From Lachnospiraceae bacterium (GTDB lineage Bacteria > Bacillota > Clostridia > Lachnospirales > Lachnospiraceae): 64,000 bases of DNA. Location: positions 1-64,000 of the forward strand of contig JAFXQX010000014.1 in assembly GCA_017526745.1 (NCBI GenBank), in the 5' to 3' direction. Of the stretch, positions 25,347 to 34,747 are shown piece by piece. Within the stretch, counting starts at the first letter, position 1. Each line of letters starts with the position of its first letter. The position numbers were made by a program, and so were the translations under genes. The notes below the pieces were generated by a model that ran no database searches, had not been told where the DNA came from, and was given only the letters and a program-made list of their open reading frames with translations.

Positions 25347-27992
25347 ATGAGTAAAAAGCTTGTACTTATTGACGGGAACAGCATAGCAAACAGAGCGTTC
25401 TTCGGCCTTCCGGACCTTACGAACGCGAAGGGTTTACATACAAATGCCATATACGGCTTCATAAACATATTGTTCCGCATCCTTAACGAGGAGAATGCAG
25501 ACAGTCTTGTTGTGGCTTTTGATGTTCACGAGCCTACCTTCCGCCACAAAATGTATCCCGAGTATAAAGGTACGAGAAAAGGGATGCCCGATGAGTTAAA
25601 AGAACAGATTCCCGTTCTTAAGAAACTCCTTACGGCCATGAATATAAAGATCATGGAAAAGGGCGGACTTGAAGCCGATGATATACTCGGAACGCTCGCA
25701 AAAAGGGCGGAAGCTTCGGGCTATGAGGTGACGCTTGTATCCGGAGACCGGGATCTTTTGCAGATCGCAACCGACAGGATACTGATACGCATACCGAAGA
25801 CAAAGGGCGGCAAGACCGAGATAGAGAACTATCATACGGCCGATGTTATTGCAAAGTACGGCCTTGAGCCTCTTCAGATAATCGAGCTTAAGGGCCTTAT
25901 GGGCGATTCATCCGATAATATCCCCGGAGTGCCTAAGATCGGCGAGAAGACTGCGACGCAGCTTCTGAAGCAGTATCATGACATAGACAATCTGAAGGAC
26001 CATATCCCGGAGATCACTAAGAATTCGATCCGGCAGAGCCTTACGGATAATTTTGACATGGCGATCCTGTCAAGGACCCTTGCCACCATAGATACAGATG
26101 CTGATATCGAACTTGATCTTGAGGATGCAAAGCTTTCCGACATATATACAAAAGAAGCATATACCATCGTAAAGGATCTCGGATTCAAAAACATGCTCGA
26201 CCGTTTTGACGGATCCGCATCGGCAGTTGACGACAGTTATCAGAAGAGCTTTACAGCGCTGGCTGGCCCCGATGAAATATCGGCCGTTATGAATGAGGCG
26301 GCGCAGTCGCCGGCCTTTTCGTTTTATGCGGACGATGTCGGTATAGCGATCACGCTGTCTGAGAACAGGACTGTTTTCATTCCGGCCGTGGGCGCGGATT
26401 CAGTAACGGACGTTTTTGAAAAGTTTTCCCGTGCCGTACTGGCAGGCAGCGGTGATTTTTGCACCTTCGATCTTAAATCACAGCTGAAATTATTCCCCGG
26501 CCTTTCCGATTGCGATCTTGTAAAAGACCGTGCGACTGATGTCTGGATAGGTGCATACCTTTGCAATCCGTTGAAGAACGATTACACGGTTGAGGATATC
26601 GCAAACGAGTACTGCGATCTTACGGTAAAGAACAAAAGTGAACTGTTCGGTAAAAAGAGCCTTTCCGAAAGCTTCATGACCGATCCGGAAGGCGTATGCG
26701 CTTATATGTGCACATGCTCGTATGTTGCTTATAAAGCGAAGGAGAGGATCGTCGAAAACATAGCCTCTCTTGGCATGACCGAACTGTTCCGAAACATAGA
26801 GATGCCGCTCATACCATGCATGCACGACATGGAAAAGTACGGCATCAGGCTTCTTCCGGCCGAACTGCTGGCATACGGGGAAACTCTTGCCGGACAGATC
26901 CGTCTTGTGGAGAAGGAGATACATGACGAAGCCGGAGAGGATTTTAACATCAATTCGCCGGTACAGCTCGGAGAGGTTTTGTTCGGAAAGCTCGGGCTTC
27001 CCGGCGGCAAGAAGACCAAGAAGGGGTATTCGACAGCGGCTGATGTCCTTGAAAAGCTCGCACCGGAGCATCCGATAGTTTCCAAGATCCTTGAATACAG
27101 GGCACTTGCGAAACTGAAGTCCACATATACGGATGCCCTTGCGGCATGTGTGGCCTCCGACGGAAGGGTCCATTCGACATTTAACCAGACGATAACAGCA
27201 ACCGGCCGTATTTCGAGCACGGAGCCCAACCTCCAGAACATCCCCGCCAGGATGGAGCAGGGAAGACTGATCCGTAAGTTCTTTGTTCCGCAGGACGGAT
27301 ACAGGTTCATAGATGCCGATTATTCACAGATCGAACTGAGGATAATGGCTCACCTTTCGGCAGATCCTTCGCTGATCGAAGCGTTTAGTTCGGGCGCGGA
27401 TATACATGCCATAACCGCCTCCAAAGTATTTCATGTACCGATCGGTGATGTTACTCCGATAATGAGGAGAAACGCCAAAGCCGTCAATTTCGGCATAATC
27501 TACGGCATAAGTGCATTCGGGCTTTCGGAGGACCTGGGTATATCAAGGAAAGAAGCAAAGGATTTTATCGAAGAGTACTTTGCAACATTTCCGGGTGTCA
27601 AAGACTACCTTGACCGGTGCGTCGAAGATGCCAAAAAGAACGGATATGTGGTTTCACTGTTTAACAGACGCCGCCCGATGCCGGAACTTACAAGTTCAAA
27701 CTTCATGCAAAGGTCGTTCGGTGAGAGAGTTGCGATGAACGCACCGATCCAGGGCACGGCCGCCGACATCATGAAGATCGCGATGATAAGGGTCAGGAAC
27801 AGACTGATCGCGGAAGGGTTGAAAAGCCGTGTGATCCTTCAGGTTCACGACGAGCTGCTCGTTGAGGCCGCAGAGGACGAGGCTGCAAAGGTCAGGACCA
27901 TCCTGAGAGAAGAGATGGAAGGTGCCGCCACTCTTATGGTCCCGATGATAGTTGAAGTATCGGAAGGCATGAACTGGTATGAGGCCAAATAG
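25347..27992 (+). CDS. polA: DNA polymerase I
   Basis: An 881-residue family A polymerase for repair and Okazaki-fragment processing. Residues ~1-290 are the 5'-3' exonuclease (LIDGNSIANRAF, GLEADDILGTLA, GDSSDNIPGVPKIGEKTA). The middle ~300-470 region lacks clear proofreading acidic motifs, as in many Gram-positive PolI proteins. The polymerase domain has motif A (DADYSQIELRIMAHLS), motif B (RRNAKAVNFGIIYG) and motif C (VHDELL). ATG 25347 or the adjacent GTG 25344 could start it; neither has a strong SD. It overlaps nothing and abuts coaE directly. Confidence 0.93.
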   Translation: MSKKLVLIDGNSIANRAFFGLPDLTNAKGLHTNAIYGFINILFRILNEENADSLVVAFDVHEPTFRHKMYPEYKGTRKGMPDELKEQIPVLKKLLTAMNIKIMEKGGLEADDILGTLAKRAEASGYEVTLVSGDRDLLQIATDRILIRIPKTKGGKTEIENYHTADVIAKYGLEPLQIIELKGLMGDSSDNIPGVPKIGEKTATQLLKQYHDIDNLKDHIPEITKNSIRQSLTDNFDMAILSRTLATIDTDADIELDLEDAKLSDIYTKEAYTIVKDLGFKNMLDRFDGSASAVDDSYQKSFTALAGPDEISAVMNEAAQSPAFSFYADDVGIAITLSENRTVFIPAVGADSVTDVFEKFSRAVLAGSGDFCTFDLKSQLKLFPGLSDCDLVKDRATDVWIGAYLCNPLKNDYTVEDIANEYCDLTVKNKSELFGKKSLSESFMTDPEGVCAYMCTCSYVAYKAKERIVENIASLGMTELFRNIEMPLIPCMHDMEKYGIRLLPAELLAYGETLAGQIRLVEKEIHDEAGEDFNINSPVQLGEVLFGKLGLPGGKKTKKGYSTAADVLEKLAPEHPIVSKILEYRALAKLKSTYTDALAACVASDGRVHSTFNQTITATGRISSTEPNLQNIPARMEQGRLIRKFFVPQDGYRFIDADYSQIELRIMAHLSADPSLIEAFSSGADIHAITASKVFHVPIGDVTPIMRRNAKAVNFGIIYGISAFGLSEDLGISRKEAKDFIEEYFATFPGVKDYLDRCVEDAKKNGYVVSLFNRRRPMPELTSSNFMQRSFGERVAMNAPIQGTAADIMKIAMIRVRNRLIAEGLKSRVILQVHDELLVEAAEDEAAKVRTILREEMEGAATLMVPMIVEVSEGMNWYEAK

Positions 27993-28592
27993 ATGAAGGT
28001 GATCGGCATAACCGGCGGCGTTGGCGCCGGAAAGACAGAGATCCTGAATTTAATAGATAAGATGTGCTCCTGCATCATATTAAGAGCAGACGAACTGGCA
28101 AGATCGTTGGAGATGCGAGGGGAGGAGTGCTATGAGCCCCTTGTGTCGCTTCTCGGAGACGGGGTTCTTGCTCCTGACGGGCAGATCGATGCCAAAAAGA
28201 TGGCACAGATGATCTTTACCGGAGACGATGAGTCTCTTTGCGAAAAGGTAAATGCTATCGTTCATCCGGCTGTAAAGCGCAGGATCTTATCTATGATAGA
28301 AGACGCAGAGAACGAGGGGGTTGTCGACTATTTCTTTATCGAGGCTGCGCTTCTGATCGAGGATCATTATGATACAATAGTCGATGAACTCTGGTACATA
28401 TATGCGGATGAGGACATAAGAAGAAAGCGCCTTAAGGAACACCGGCAATATTCGGATGAAAAGATCACCGCGATCATGGACTCGCAGAGCAGTGATGAAG
28501 TGTTCAGGCAGCACTGCAGTGTTGTAATCGATAACAGCTCGTCGCTTGACGAGGCACGCAGGCAGTTAGAGAGGTATCTAAGTGGCAGATAA
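27993..28592 (+). CDS. coaE: Dephospho-CoA kinase
   Basis: A 199-residue P-loop kinase for the last step of coenzyme A synthesis. Walker A is GITGGVGAGKTE at the N-terminus, and LRADELAR and the lid-region Arg-rich stretch (RRKRLKEHRQYS) fit CoaE. The ATG follows the polA stop immediately, and its 3' end overlaps the FtsA-like gene by 11 nt, which indicates an operon with polA. Confidence 0.88.
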   Translation: MKVIGITGGVGAGKTEILNLIDKMCSCIILRADELARSLEMRGEECYEPLVSLLGDGVLAPDGQIDAKKMAQMIFTGDDESLCEKVNAIVHPAVKRRILSMIEDAENEGVVDYFFIEAALLIEDHYDTIVDELWYIYADEDIRRKRLKEHRQYSDEKITAIMDSQSSDEVFRQHCSVVIDNSSSLDEARRQLERYLSGR

Positions 28593-30768
28593 GAAGAAAA
28601 ATCCCGGGCAGCTTGTATTCGGACTTGATATAGGAACAAGGAGCGTGGTCGGTACTGTCGGTTACCGGACAGGCGATACATTCCATGTTGTTGCCCAGTG
28701 TGACCGGAAACATGACACCCGCTCGATGCTTGACGGGCAGATACATGATATAGAGAAGGTCGGACGCACGATCAAGGATGTTAAGAACGACCTCGAGGCC
28801 ATAATCGGCAAAGAACTTCACGAAGTCTGCATAGCGGCTGCTGGACGTGTCCTTAAAACCATCAATTCCTCGGCAACGCTTGATTTTCCGGAGGAGACAA
28901 CGATAGATGCCGAGCATGTCTATACACTTGAAATGCTCGGAGTTGAAAAGGCTTACGAGGATTTTCAGGCCGCGAACAATACGGGGATGAAGTTCTACTG
29001 TGTCGGTTATACGGTCGTAAAGTACTACATGAACGGATATCCGATAACGACTCTTGAGAGGCATAAGGCCAACAACATATCAGTCGATCTGATCGCGACA
29101 TTCCTTCCCGATGATGTTGTTGACGGACTGTACAAGGCAGTTGAGATAGCCGATCTGGAGGTCGCCAACCTTACGCTCGAGCCTATTGCGGCTATGACTG
29201 CCGCGATCCCGGATATGTACCGCATGCTGAACATAGCACTTGTCGATGTCGGGGCCGGAACCAGCGATATTTCCGTCACAAAGGACGGCAGTATCATCGC
29301 CTACGGCATGATACCGAAAGCTGGCGATGAACTGACAGAGGTTATCGCATCAGGTCTTCTTCTTGATTTTAACGAAGCGGAGCGTGTCAAGATCAGTTCC
29401 GGGAAAAAGGCCCCGGTCAAGTTTACTGATATCATGGGGATCGAGCACAAGATCGAGCCCAAGGAGGTTCATAAACTTGCGGAGGGCGTGATAGCGGACA
29501 TCACCAAGGACATATCCGACAAGATCAAGGAACTTAACGGCGACAGACCGGTATCGGCTGTATTCGTTGTCGGCGGAGGCGGTAAGATCACAGGGTTTAC
29601 CGAATCCCTTGCAAAGGAAATGGGCATCATGGCTGAGCGTGTTGCGCTTCGCGGTGAAGAGGTCTTAAAGGAAGTCGATTACCAGTTTGCCGGTGCGATA
29701 CTTGACAGCATGTATGTCACTCCCGTCGGTATATGCTTAAACTTCTATGATCAGAAGAACAACTTTATATTTGTTACATTCAATGACAAGCGGATCAAAC
29801 TGTATGACAACGGACATCTGACGATAGCTGATGCCGCGATGCAGGCGGGATTCCCGAACGAGGGCCTGTTCCCGAAACGCGGTCCGGAACTTAACTTCAT
29901 AGTCAACGGCAAGCCTCACATGGTCAGGGGCGAGGTCGGAGAAGGTGCGGTGATCAAGCTTAACGGAAAGGAAGTCAGCATAACGACCCCGATCGTTGCG
30001 GGCGACCGTATATCGGTTGATGAGTCGACTGCGGGAGAAGCCGCAGCTGCAACTGTCGGATCCCTTCTTGAATACGGCAGCACGATAAGCGTCATCGTTA
30101 ACGACAAAAAGGTCGAGCTTCCGAAGTTTGCAGAGGTAAACGGAAATCTTCAATCCGAGTATTATGACATTCAAAACGGCGATGATATTAAGATGCTGAA
30201 CTATTATACCGTTTCGCAGATCATCGAGTTCATGGACGTCATACTCAATCCGGACATGAACATATATGTCAACAACAAGCTTGCCGACCGTGACACGAAG
30301 TGTTATGACAATTTCTCGGTGATATGGACGATGGAGGATCTGAATCTGTCGGATGTGTCCGAAGAGGAGGAAGAAAGCGCAATAAAGAGCACCAACCAGA
30401 AGGGCAAGCCCCAGAAGAAGATCGAAAATTACGAGGATGCGGTTGAGGCCGAGTCCATAGAAAACAGCGAGTATGCCGACGACGGGACGCTTGATGAGGA
30501 GTACGTCGAATACAAGCAGCAAAAGGAAGAGGCCAGAAGGCTCGAGGAAGAGGCCAGTCATACGACCCTTACGGTGTTCGTAAACGGGGATCCGGTAACC
30601 ATGACTGACAAGACGGACTACGTGTTTGTTGATATATTCGATCATATTGATTTTGACCTGAAGAACAGGCCGGCCGGCAAGGGGATCGTAACGCTTCTTA
30701 ACAGCGAAAAGGCCGTGTTCTCCCAGCCGCTCAAAGAAGGGGACTTTTTGGATATCAGATGGGAGTAA
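28582..30768 (+). CDS. FtsA/PilM-like actin-fold ATPase with long C-terminal extension
   Basis: A 728-residue protein. Residues ~10-390 are an FtsA/PilM-type actin fold: phosphate-1 GLDIGTRSVVG, phosphate-2 LVDVGAGTSDISV, adenosine motif VFVVGGGGKITGF. An SHS2-like subdomain is probably present. The ~330 residues after that have no FtsA counterpart; they include Glu/Lys-rich low-complexity sequence (~595-655) flanked by small ubiquitin-like segments (LTVFVNGDPVTMTDKTDYVFV). No FtsA C-terminal amphipathic helix is visible. The start is GTG 28582, overlapping coaE, with GAGAGG upstream. It is probably cytoskeletal or divisome-related; the exact role is unknown. Confidence 0.75.
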   Translation: MADKKKNPGQLVFGLDIGTRSVVGTVGYRTGDTFHVVAQCDRKHDTRSMLDGQIHDIEKVGRTIKDVKNDLEAIIGKELHEVCIAAAGRVLKTINSSATLDFPEETTIDAEHVYTLEMLGVEKAYEDFQAANNTGMKFYCVGYTVVKYYMNGYPITTLERHKANNISVDLIATFLPDDVVDGLYKAVEIADLEVANLTLEPIAAMTAAIPDMYRMLNIALVDVGAGTSDISVTKDGSIIAYGMIPKAGDELTEVIASGLLLDFNEAERVKISSGKKAPVKFTDIMGIEHKIEPKEVHKLAEGVIADITKDISDKIKELNGDRPVSAVFVVGGGGKITGFTESLAKEMGIMAERVALRGEEVLKEVDYQFAGAILDSMYVTPVGICLNFYDQKNNFIFVTFNDKRIKLYDNGHLTIADAAMQAGFPNEGLFPKRGPELNFIVNGKPHMVRGEVGEGAVIKLNGKEVSITTPIVAGDRISVDESTAGEAAAATVGSLLEYGSTISVIVNDKKVELPKFAEVNGNLQSEYYDIQNGDDIKMLNYYTVSQIIEFMDVILNPDMNIYVNNKLADRDTKCYDNFSVIWTMEDLNLSDVSEEEEESAIKSTNQKGKPQKKIENYEDAVEAESIENSEYADDGTLDEEYVEYKQQKEEARRLEEEASHTTLTVFVNGDPVTMTDKTDYVFVDIFDHIDFDLKNRPAGKGIVTLLNSEKAVFSQPLKEGDFLDIRWE

Positions 30769-30792
30769 ATGTAAAAAGATAAGGGGAGTAAG

Positions 30793-31584
30793 ATGAGGAT
30801 CTGCAGTATAGCCAGTGGCAGCAGCGGGAACTGTATTTATGTCGGTTCCGACGACACTCATATAATTATCGATGCCGGGATCAGCGGGAAGAGGATCGAG
30901 GAGGGACTTAATTCGCTCGGTCTGACCACGCGGGATCTTAATGGGATACTGATCACACATGAGCATTCCGATCACGTTGCATCGCTCGGGGTACTGGCCA
31001 GAAAATACGGCATTCCCATGTATGCGACCAAAGGCACGATCGGCGGCATCATGGAGCAGAAGTGCCTCGGAACCATCGATGAGTCTTTGTTCAATGCCAT
31101 ATCGGATGATTTTTCCATACAGGATCTTTCCATAAAGCCGATCGAGGTTTCACATGATGCGGCGGAGCCTGTGGCATACCGTATAGAGCATGGAGACGGG
31201 GCGGTCGGTGTCTGCACGGACCTTGGCACATACGATGAGAGCATTATCCGGGGATTTTCGGGTGTCGATGTTCTGTTCCTTGAGGCGAATCATGACGTGC
31301 ATATGCTTCAGGTCGGAAGATATCCGTATTACCTGAAACGAAGGATCCTCTCGGACAGGGGTCACCTGTCGAACGAGAACTGCGGAAGGCTGTTATGCCG
31401 CCTGCTTCATGACGACATGAAGGCCATAGTGCTGTCGCACTTAAGCGCCGAGAATAACCTTGCCGAGCTCGCATATGAAGCGGTCAGGCTCGAGATACTC
31501 ATGGACGAGTGCGCATACGGCCCGTCCGATTTTGAGATAAAAGTAGCCAAACGGTCGGAGCCATCCCAACCGATCGCAGTATAA
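30793..31584 (+). CDS. MBL-fold metallo-hydrolase (YycJ/WalJ-like)
   Basis: A 263-residue metallo-beta-lactamase-fold protein. The metal-binding signature is THEHSDHV (~55-62). The sequence opens CSIASGSSGNC, the typical start of the YycJ/WalJ family, and further ligands are present (CTDLGTY, EANHD, LSHLSAENN). WalJ homologues are linked to the WalRK cell-wall and DNA-replication phenotypes and may act on nucleic acid. AAGGGGAG lies ~7 nt upstream of ATG 30793. It sits between the FtsA-like gene and a hairpin repeat. Confidence 0.82.
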   Translation: MRICSIASGSSGNCIYVGSDDTHIIIDAGISGKRIEEGLNSLGLTTRDLNGILITHEHSDHVASLGVLARKYGIPMYATKGTIGGIMEQKCLGTIDESLFNAISDDFSIQDLSIKPIEVSHDAAEPVAYRIEHGDGAVGVCTDLGTYDESIIRGFSGVDVLFLEANHDVHMLQVGRYPYYLKRRILSDRGHLSNENCGRLLCRLLHDDMKAIVLSHLSAENNLAELAYEAVRLEILMDECAYGPSDFEIKVAKRSEPSQPIAV

Positions 31585-31587
31585 TAT

Positions 31588-31632
31588 GGAACAGTGGAAC
31601 AGTGGGGACGGTCCCCACTGTTCCACTGTTCC
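31588..31632. repeat. 45-bp perfect palindrome, REP-like element 1
   Basis: Two 22-nt arms (31588-31609 and 31611-31632) are exact reverse complements around a single G. Each arm contains GGAACAGTGGAACAGT and a GGGGAC core. It lacks a T run after the stem, so it is more like a REP-type repeat than a plain terminator, though it could also stop transcription of the MBL gene. Confidence 0.8.
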
Positions 31633-31655
31633 AAAGTTCCGCATAGGAGGTCAAG

Positions 31656-31928
31656 ATGAAAAAATCAGTAATCACGGTAGTAGGAAAGGATACGGTCGGT
31701 ATCATTGCAAAGGTGTGCACGTATCTTGCAAATAACAGGATCAACATACTTGATATCTCGCAGACGATCGTCAGCGGATATTTTAATATGATGATGGTGG
31801 TCGACATGAACGATTCCGCCAAGCCTTTTGCGGATATCTCCTCCGAACTTGAACAGATCGGCGAGGAGATAGGCGTAGTCATCCACTGCCAGAGAGAAGA
31901 GATATTCGAATCGATGCACCGAATTTGA
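31656..31928 (+). CDS. ACT domain protein (UPF0237)
   Basis: A 90-residue single-ACT protein ([20 protein letters not shown] start, [12 protein letters not shown]). ACT domains bind small ligands, often amino acids. AGGAGGTC precedes ATG 31656. In Firmicutes, UPF0237 and UPF0210 genes are regular neighbours, and here the UPF0210 gene follows after ~100 nt of hairpin repeats. The ligand is unknown. Confidence 0.88.
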   Translation: MKKSVITVVGKDTVGIIAKVCTYLANNRINILDISQTIVSGYFNMMMVVDMNDSAKPFADISSELEQIGEEIGVVIHCQREEIFESMHRI

Positions 31929-31954
31929 GACAGAGGGACGGAGGTGTTGTCTCA
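31926..31954. repeat. REP-like hairpin element 2
   Basis: TGAGACA (31926-31932, including the stop codon of the ACT gene) pairs with TGTCTCA (31948-31954). The loop contains GGGACGG, like the cores of elements 1 and 3. Confidence 0.55.
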
Positions 31955-31968
31955 TTGAGTTCGACCTG

Positions 31969-32002
31969 AGTGGAACGATAGGGACCGTCCCCACTGTTCC
32001 AC
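31969..32002. repeat. REP-like hairpin element 3
   Basis: GTGGAAC (31970-31976) pairs with GTTCCAC (31996-32002), and inside it GGGAC pairs with GTCCC around one C. The right arm CCCCACTGTTCCAC is identical to part of element 1. Confidence 0.7.
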
Positions 32003-32028
32003 GACAGTTCATTTTGCGAGGAAAACAT

Positions 32029-33381
32029 ATGATCAATATATATGAAGTCAATGAAACGAATAAGATGATCGAAGAGCAGAATCTCGATGTGCGTACGATA
32101 ACGCTCGGGATCAGCCTGCTTGACTGCGCTTCGGATGATCTGTCAAGGCTGTGCGATAATATCTATAACAAGATCACGACGGTGGCAAAAGACCTTGTGT
32201 CTGTAGGAAGGGATATTGAGCTTGAGTTCGGGATCCCGATCGTTAACAAGAGGATATCGGTCACACCGATCTCGCTTGTCGGGGCGAGCGCCGCTCATTC
32301 ATCCGATGATTTTGTTAAGATAGCCTTGACTCTCAACGATGCCGCCAAGACGGTCGGAGTCAATTTTCTCGGCGGATATTCGGCTCTTGTTTCCAAAGGG
32401 ATGACATCTGCCGACAGATATCTTATCGAATCGATACCGGATGCGCTCGCTAAGACTGCGCTTATATGTTCATCCGTTAATGTTGGATCGACCAGATGCG
32501 GTATTGACATGGATGCTGTCCGTCTTATGGGACGGATCATCAAAGAGACTTCGGAAAAATCGGATATGGGCTGCGCAAAGCTTGTCGTGTTCTGCAATGC
32601 TCCCGATGACAACCCCTTCATGGCCGGAGCTTTCTGCGGAGTTACCGAGGGCGATGCGGTGATAAATGTGGGTGTATCCGGGCCCGGCGTTGTCAAGCGA
32701 GCGGTTGAAAAGACAAAAGGCGAAAGCTTTGAGGTACTGTGCGAGACGATCAAAAAGACCGCATTCAAGGTCACCCGCGTAGGCCAGCTTGTTGCAAGAG
32801 AGGCATCAAACAGGCTGAACATACCCTTTGGCATCGTGGACCTGTCACTTGCCCCCACGCCTGCAGTCGGTGATTCCGTCGCGGATATATTATGTGCTAT
32901 GGGACTGGAGCAGGCGGGCGCTCCCGGAACCACGGCCGCGCTTGCGCTCCTTAATGACCAGGTCAAAAAGGGCGGTGTTATGGCAAGCTCGTACGTGGGA
33001 GGTCTTTCCGGCGCATTCATTCCGGTCAGTGAGGACCGCGGTATGATCGAAGCCGCATCAACCGGAGCACTGACACTTGAAAAGCTTGAAGCGATGACAT
33101 GCGTCTGCTCTGTGGGACTTGATATGATCGCTATCCCCGGAGACACATCCGCCGCGACGATCTCCGGCATCATCGCCGATGAGATGGCGATAGGGATGAT
33201 CAACAGCAAGACTACGGCCGTCAGACTGTGTCCCGCAAAGGGCCGGAAGGTCGGCGATACTGTCGAATACGGAGGACTGTTCGGCGAGTCTCCGGTCATG
33301 GCGGTAAACCAATTCTCATGTGAGGAGTTCATAAACCGCAAGGGGCGTATCCCCTCGCCGATCCACAGCTTCAGGAACTGA
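32029..33381 (+). CDS. UPF0210 (DUF711) family protein
   Basis: A 450-residue protein of the UPF0210 family ([14 protein letters not shown] start; [35 protein letters not shown] region). The fold is related to the pyruvate-formate-lyase/anaerobic ribonucleotide reductase class, but no glycyl-radical motif is visible and the function is unknown. ATG 32029 is chosen because GAGGAAA lies ~5-10 nt upstream; the in-frame codon at 32014 lies before that SD. It is separated from the ACT gene only by REP-like repeats and probably co-functions with it. Confidence 0.85.
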   Translation: MINIYEVNETNKMIEEQNLDVRTITLGISLLDCASDDLSRLCDNIYNKITTVAKDLVSVGRDIELEFGIPIVNKRISVTPISLVGASAAHSSDDFVKIALTLNDAAKTVGVNFLGGYSALVSKGMTSADRYLIESIPDALAKTALICSSVNVGSTRCGIDMDAVRLMGRIIKETSEKSDMGCAKLVVFCNAPDDNPFMAGAFCGVTEGDAVINVGVSGPGVVKRAVEKTKGESFEVLCETIKKTAFKVTRVGQLVAREASNRLNIPFGIVDLSLAPTPAVGDSVADILCAMGLEQAGAPGTTAALALLNDQVKKGGVMASSYVGGLSGAFIPVSEDRGMIEAASTGALTLEKLEAMTCVCSVGLDMIAIPGDTSAATISGIIADEMAIGMINSKTTAVRLCPAKGRKVGDTVEYGGLFGESPVMAVNQFSCEEFINRKGRIPSPIHSFRN

Positions 33382-33398
33382 ATAGAACAAAAGGTTAT

Positions 33399-34643
33399 AT
33401 GAAGGTCTGCGCAGTCATATGTGAACTGAATCCGTTTCACAACGGACACGAATATCTTTTCCGTACCGCCAGAAAGATCACCGGTGCGGATCATCTTATT
33501 GCCGTGATGAGCGGTGATTTCGTTCAGCGCGGGCTTCCGGCCATTTGCGATAAATATGCGCGCTGCAAAATGGCACTTGACGGCGGAGCAGATCTTGTCA
33601 TAGAGCTTCCGGTCATGTATGCAACGGCATCGGCGGACTATTTTGCACAGGGCGCGGTGTCGCTTGCCGACAGTCTCGGCGTGGTTGATTTTCTCGTGTT
33701 CGGGAGCGAATGCGGGGATCTTGAACTTCTAAGATCATGCGCGGGTCTTAGAGAAGAGAGTGATCCCGGTCTTCATATCCTGTCCCAGGGCAATGATTCC
33801 GACAAGACGAAAAACTTCAGGATCTCAAAACTTCTGCGTGAAGGATATTCATATGCCAAGGCTTATGCCGAGGTTACCGGCAATGAGTTCGCATCCAATG
33901 ATATGCTCGCGGTCAGGTATATCAGATCGCTCGATCTTATCGGCTCGTCCATCGAACCCGTCTGCATTAAGCGTACCGGAGGCGATTATCATGCCTCGGG
34001 CGCAAACGATCTGTCGGCACTTAGCGTCAGACGCAAGATAGCGGGGCATTCCGACTTTGCGCATCTGGTTCCGAAATATACATACCGCACCCTTGAAAGC
34101 ATTAAAGGATCGGCGTTTCCGGTATTCCCCAATGATCTTTCGATCCAGCTTCACACGCTTATCACCAGGATCCTCGAGGAGGAAAAATCACAGGACGCGT
34201 ATCTTTGCGACTGCATGGATGTTTCCGAAAACATTGCGGGACGCATACGGTCAAATATCGGAAAGTTTAAGGATTATGAGAGCTATGCCTCGCTTGTTCA
34301 TTCCAAGGAATATACAAAGAGCAGGATCTTCAGGGCACTTCTGCACGTACTGCTGGATATAAAAAAGACGGATTATCCCGACGATTCGGAAGAGTGCACT
34401 GCTTCATATGCAAGGATACTCGGCTTCAGAAAAGGGGCATCGGCATTATTGTCGGCAGTCAGGGAATCCTGTATCATACCGGTCATCAGCAAGGCAGCCG
34501 ATGCGGCTTCGATACTCGATGATGAAGAGATGTACCTGTTCTCAAAAGATATAACGGCAGCGAATCTTTTTGATATGGCATGCGTTTTTAAGTACGGTAA
34601 AGATCCCGTGCATGACTTTGCAAAAGAAGTGGTCATAGTGTAG
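33399..34643 (+). CDS. tmcAL: tRNA(Met) cytidine acetate ligase
   Basis: A 414-residue nucleotidyltransferase-fold enzyme that makes N4-acetylcytidine at the wobble base of elongator tRNA-Met from acetate and ATP. The N-terminus has the expected CELNPFHNGHEYL motif, followed by MSGDFVQRGLPAICDKY and a mid-region ISKLLREG. The length matches the YlbM/TmcAL family. It follows the UPF0210 gene by 17 nt. Using acetate directly would suit the acetate-producing pta gene downstream, though that link is only suggestive. Confidence 0.88.
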   Translation: MKVCAVICELNPFHNGHEYLFRTARKITGADHLIAVMSGDFVQRGLPAICDKYARCKMALDGGADLVIELPVMYATASADYFAQGAVSLADSLGVVDFLVFGSECGDLELLRSCAGLREESDPGLHILSQGNDSDKTKNFRISKLLREGYSYAKAYAEVTGNEFASNDMLAVRYIRSLDLIGSSIEPVCIKRTGGDYHASGANDLSALSVRRKIAGHSDFAHLVPKYTYRTLESIKGSAFPVFPNDLSIQLHTLITRILEEEKSQDAYLCDCMDVSENIAGRIRSNIGKFKDYESYASLVHSKEYTKSRIFRALLHVLLDIKKTDYPDDSEECTASYARILGFRKGASALLSAVRESCIIPVISKAADAASILDDEEMYLFSKDITAANLFDMACVFKYGKDPVHDFAKEVVIV

Positions 34644-34651
34644 TTCCAATC

Positions 34652-34680
34652 TTGAACAGGAGGATCTGTAGGTATATAAT
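34652..34680 (+). promoter_or_regulatory. Promoter of pta
   Basis: TTGAAC (34652-34657) and TATAAT (34675-34680) are 17 nt apart. A leader of about 60 nt runs to ATG 34748, with CGGAGG at 34733-34738. Confidence 0.75.
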
Positions 34681-34747
34681 GAACATATCCTAACATGTTA
34701 CTGACAGAACATATTGTTTATCCTTATATTTACGGAGGTTAGGTATT

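Noticed and set aside
29737..30975. 412-codon minus-strand frame
   Set aside because: Antisense to the FtsA-like and MBL genes, whose protein motifs are clear; this frame has none.
32295..33494. 399-codon minus-strand frame
   Set aside because: Antisense shadow of the UPF0210 gene; composition is Ser/Pro/Ala-rich with no motif.
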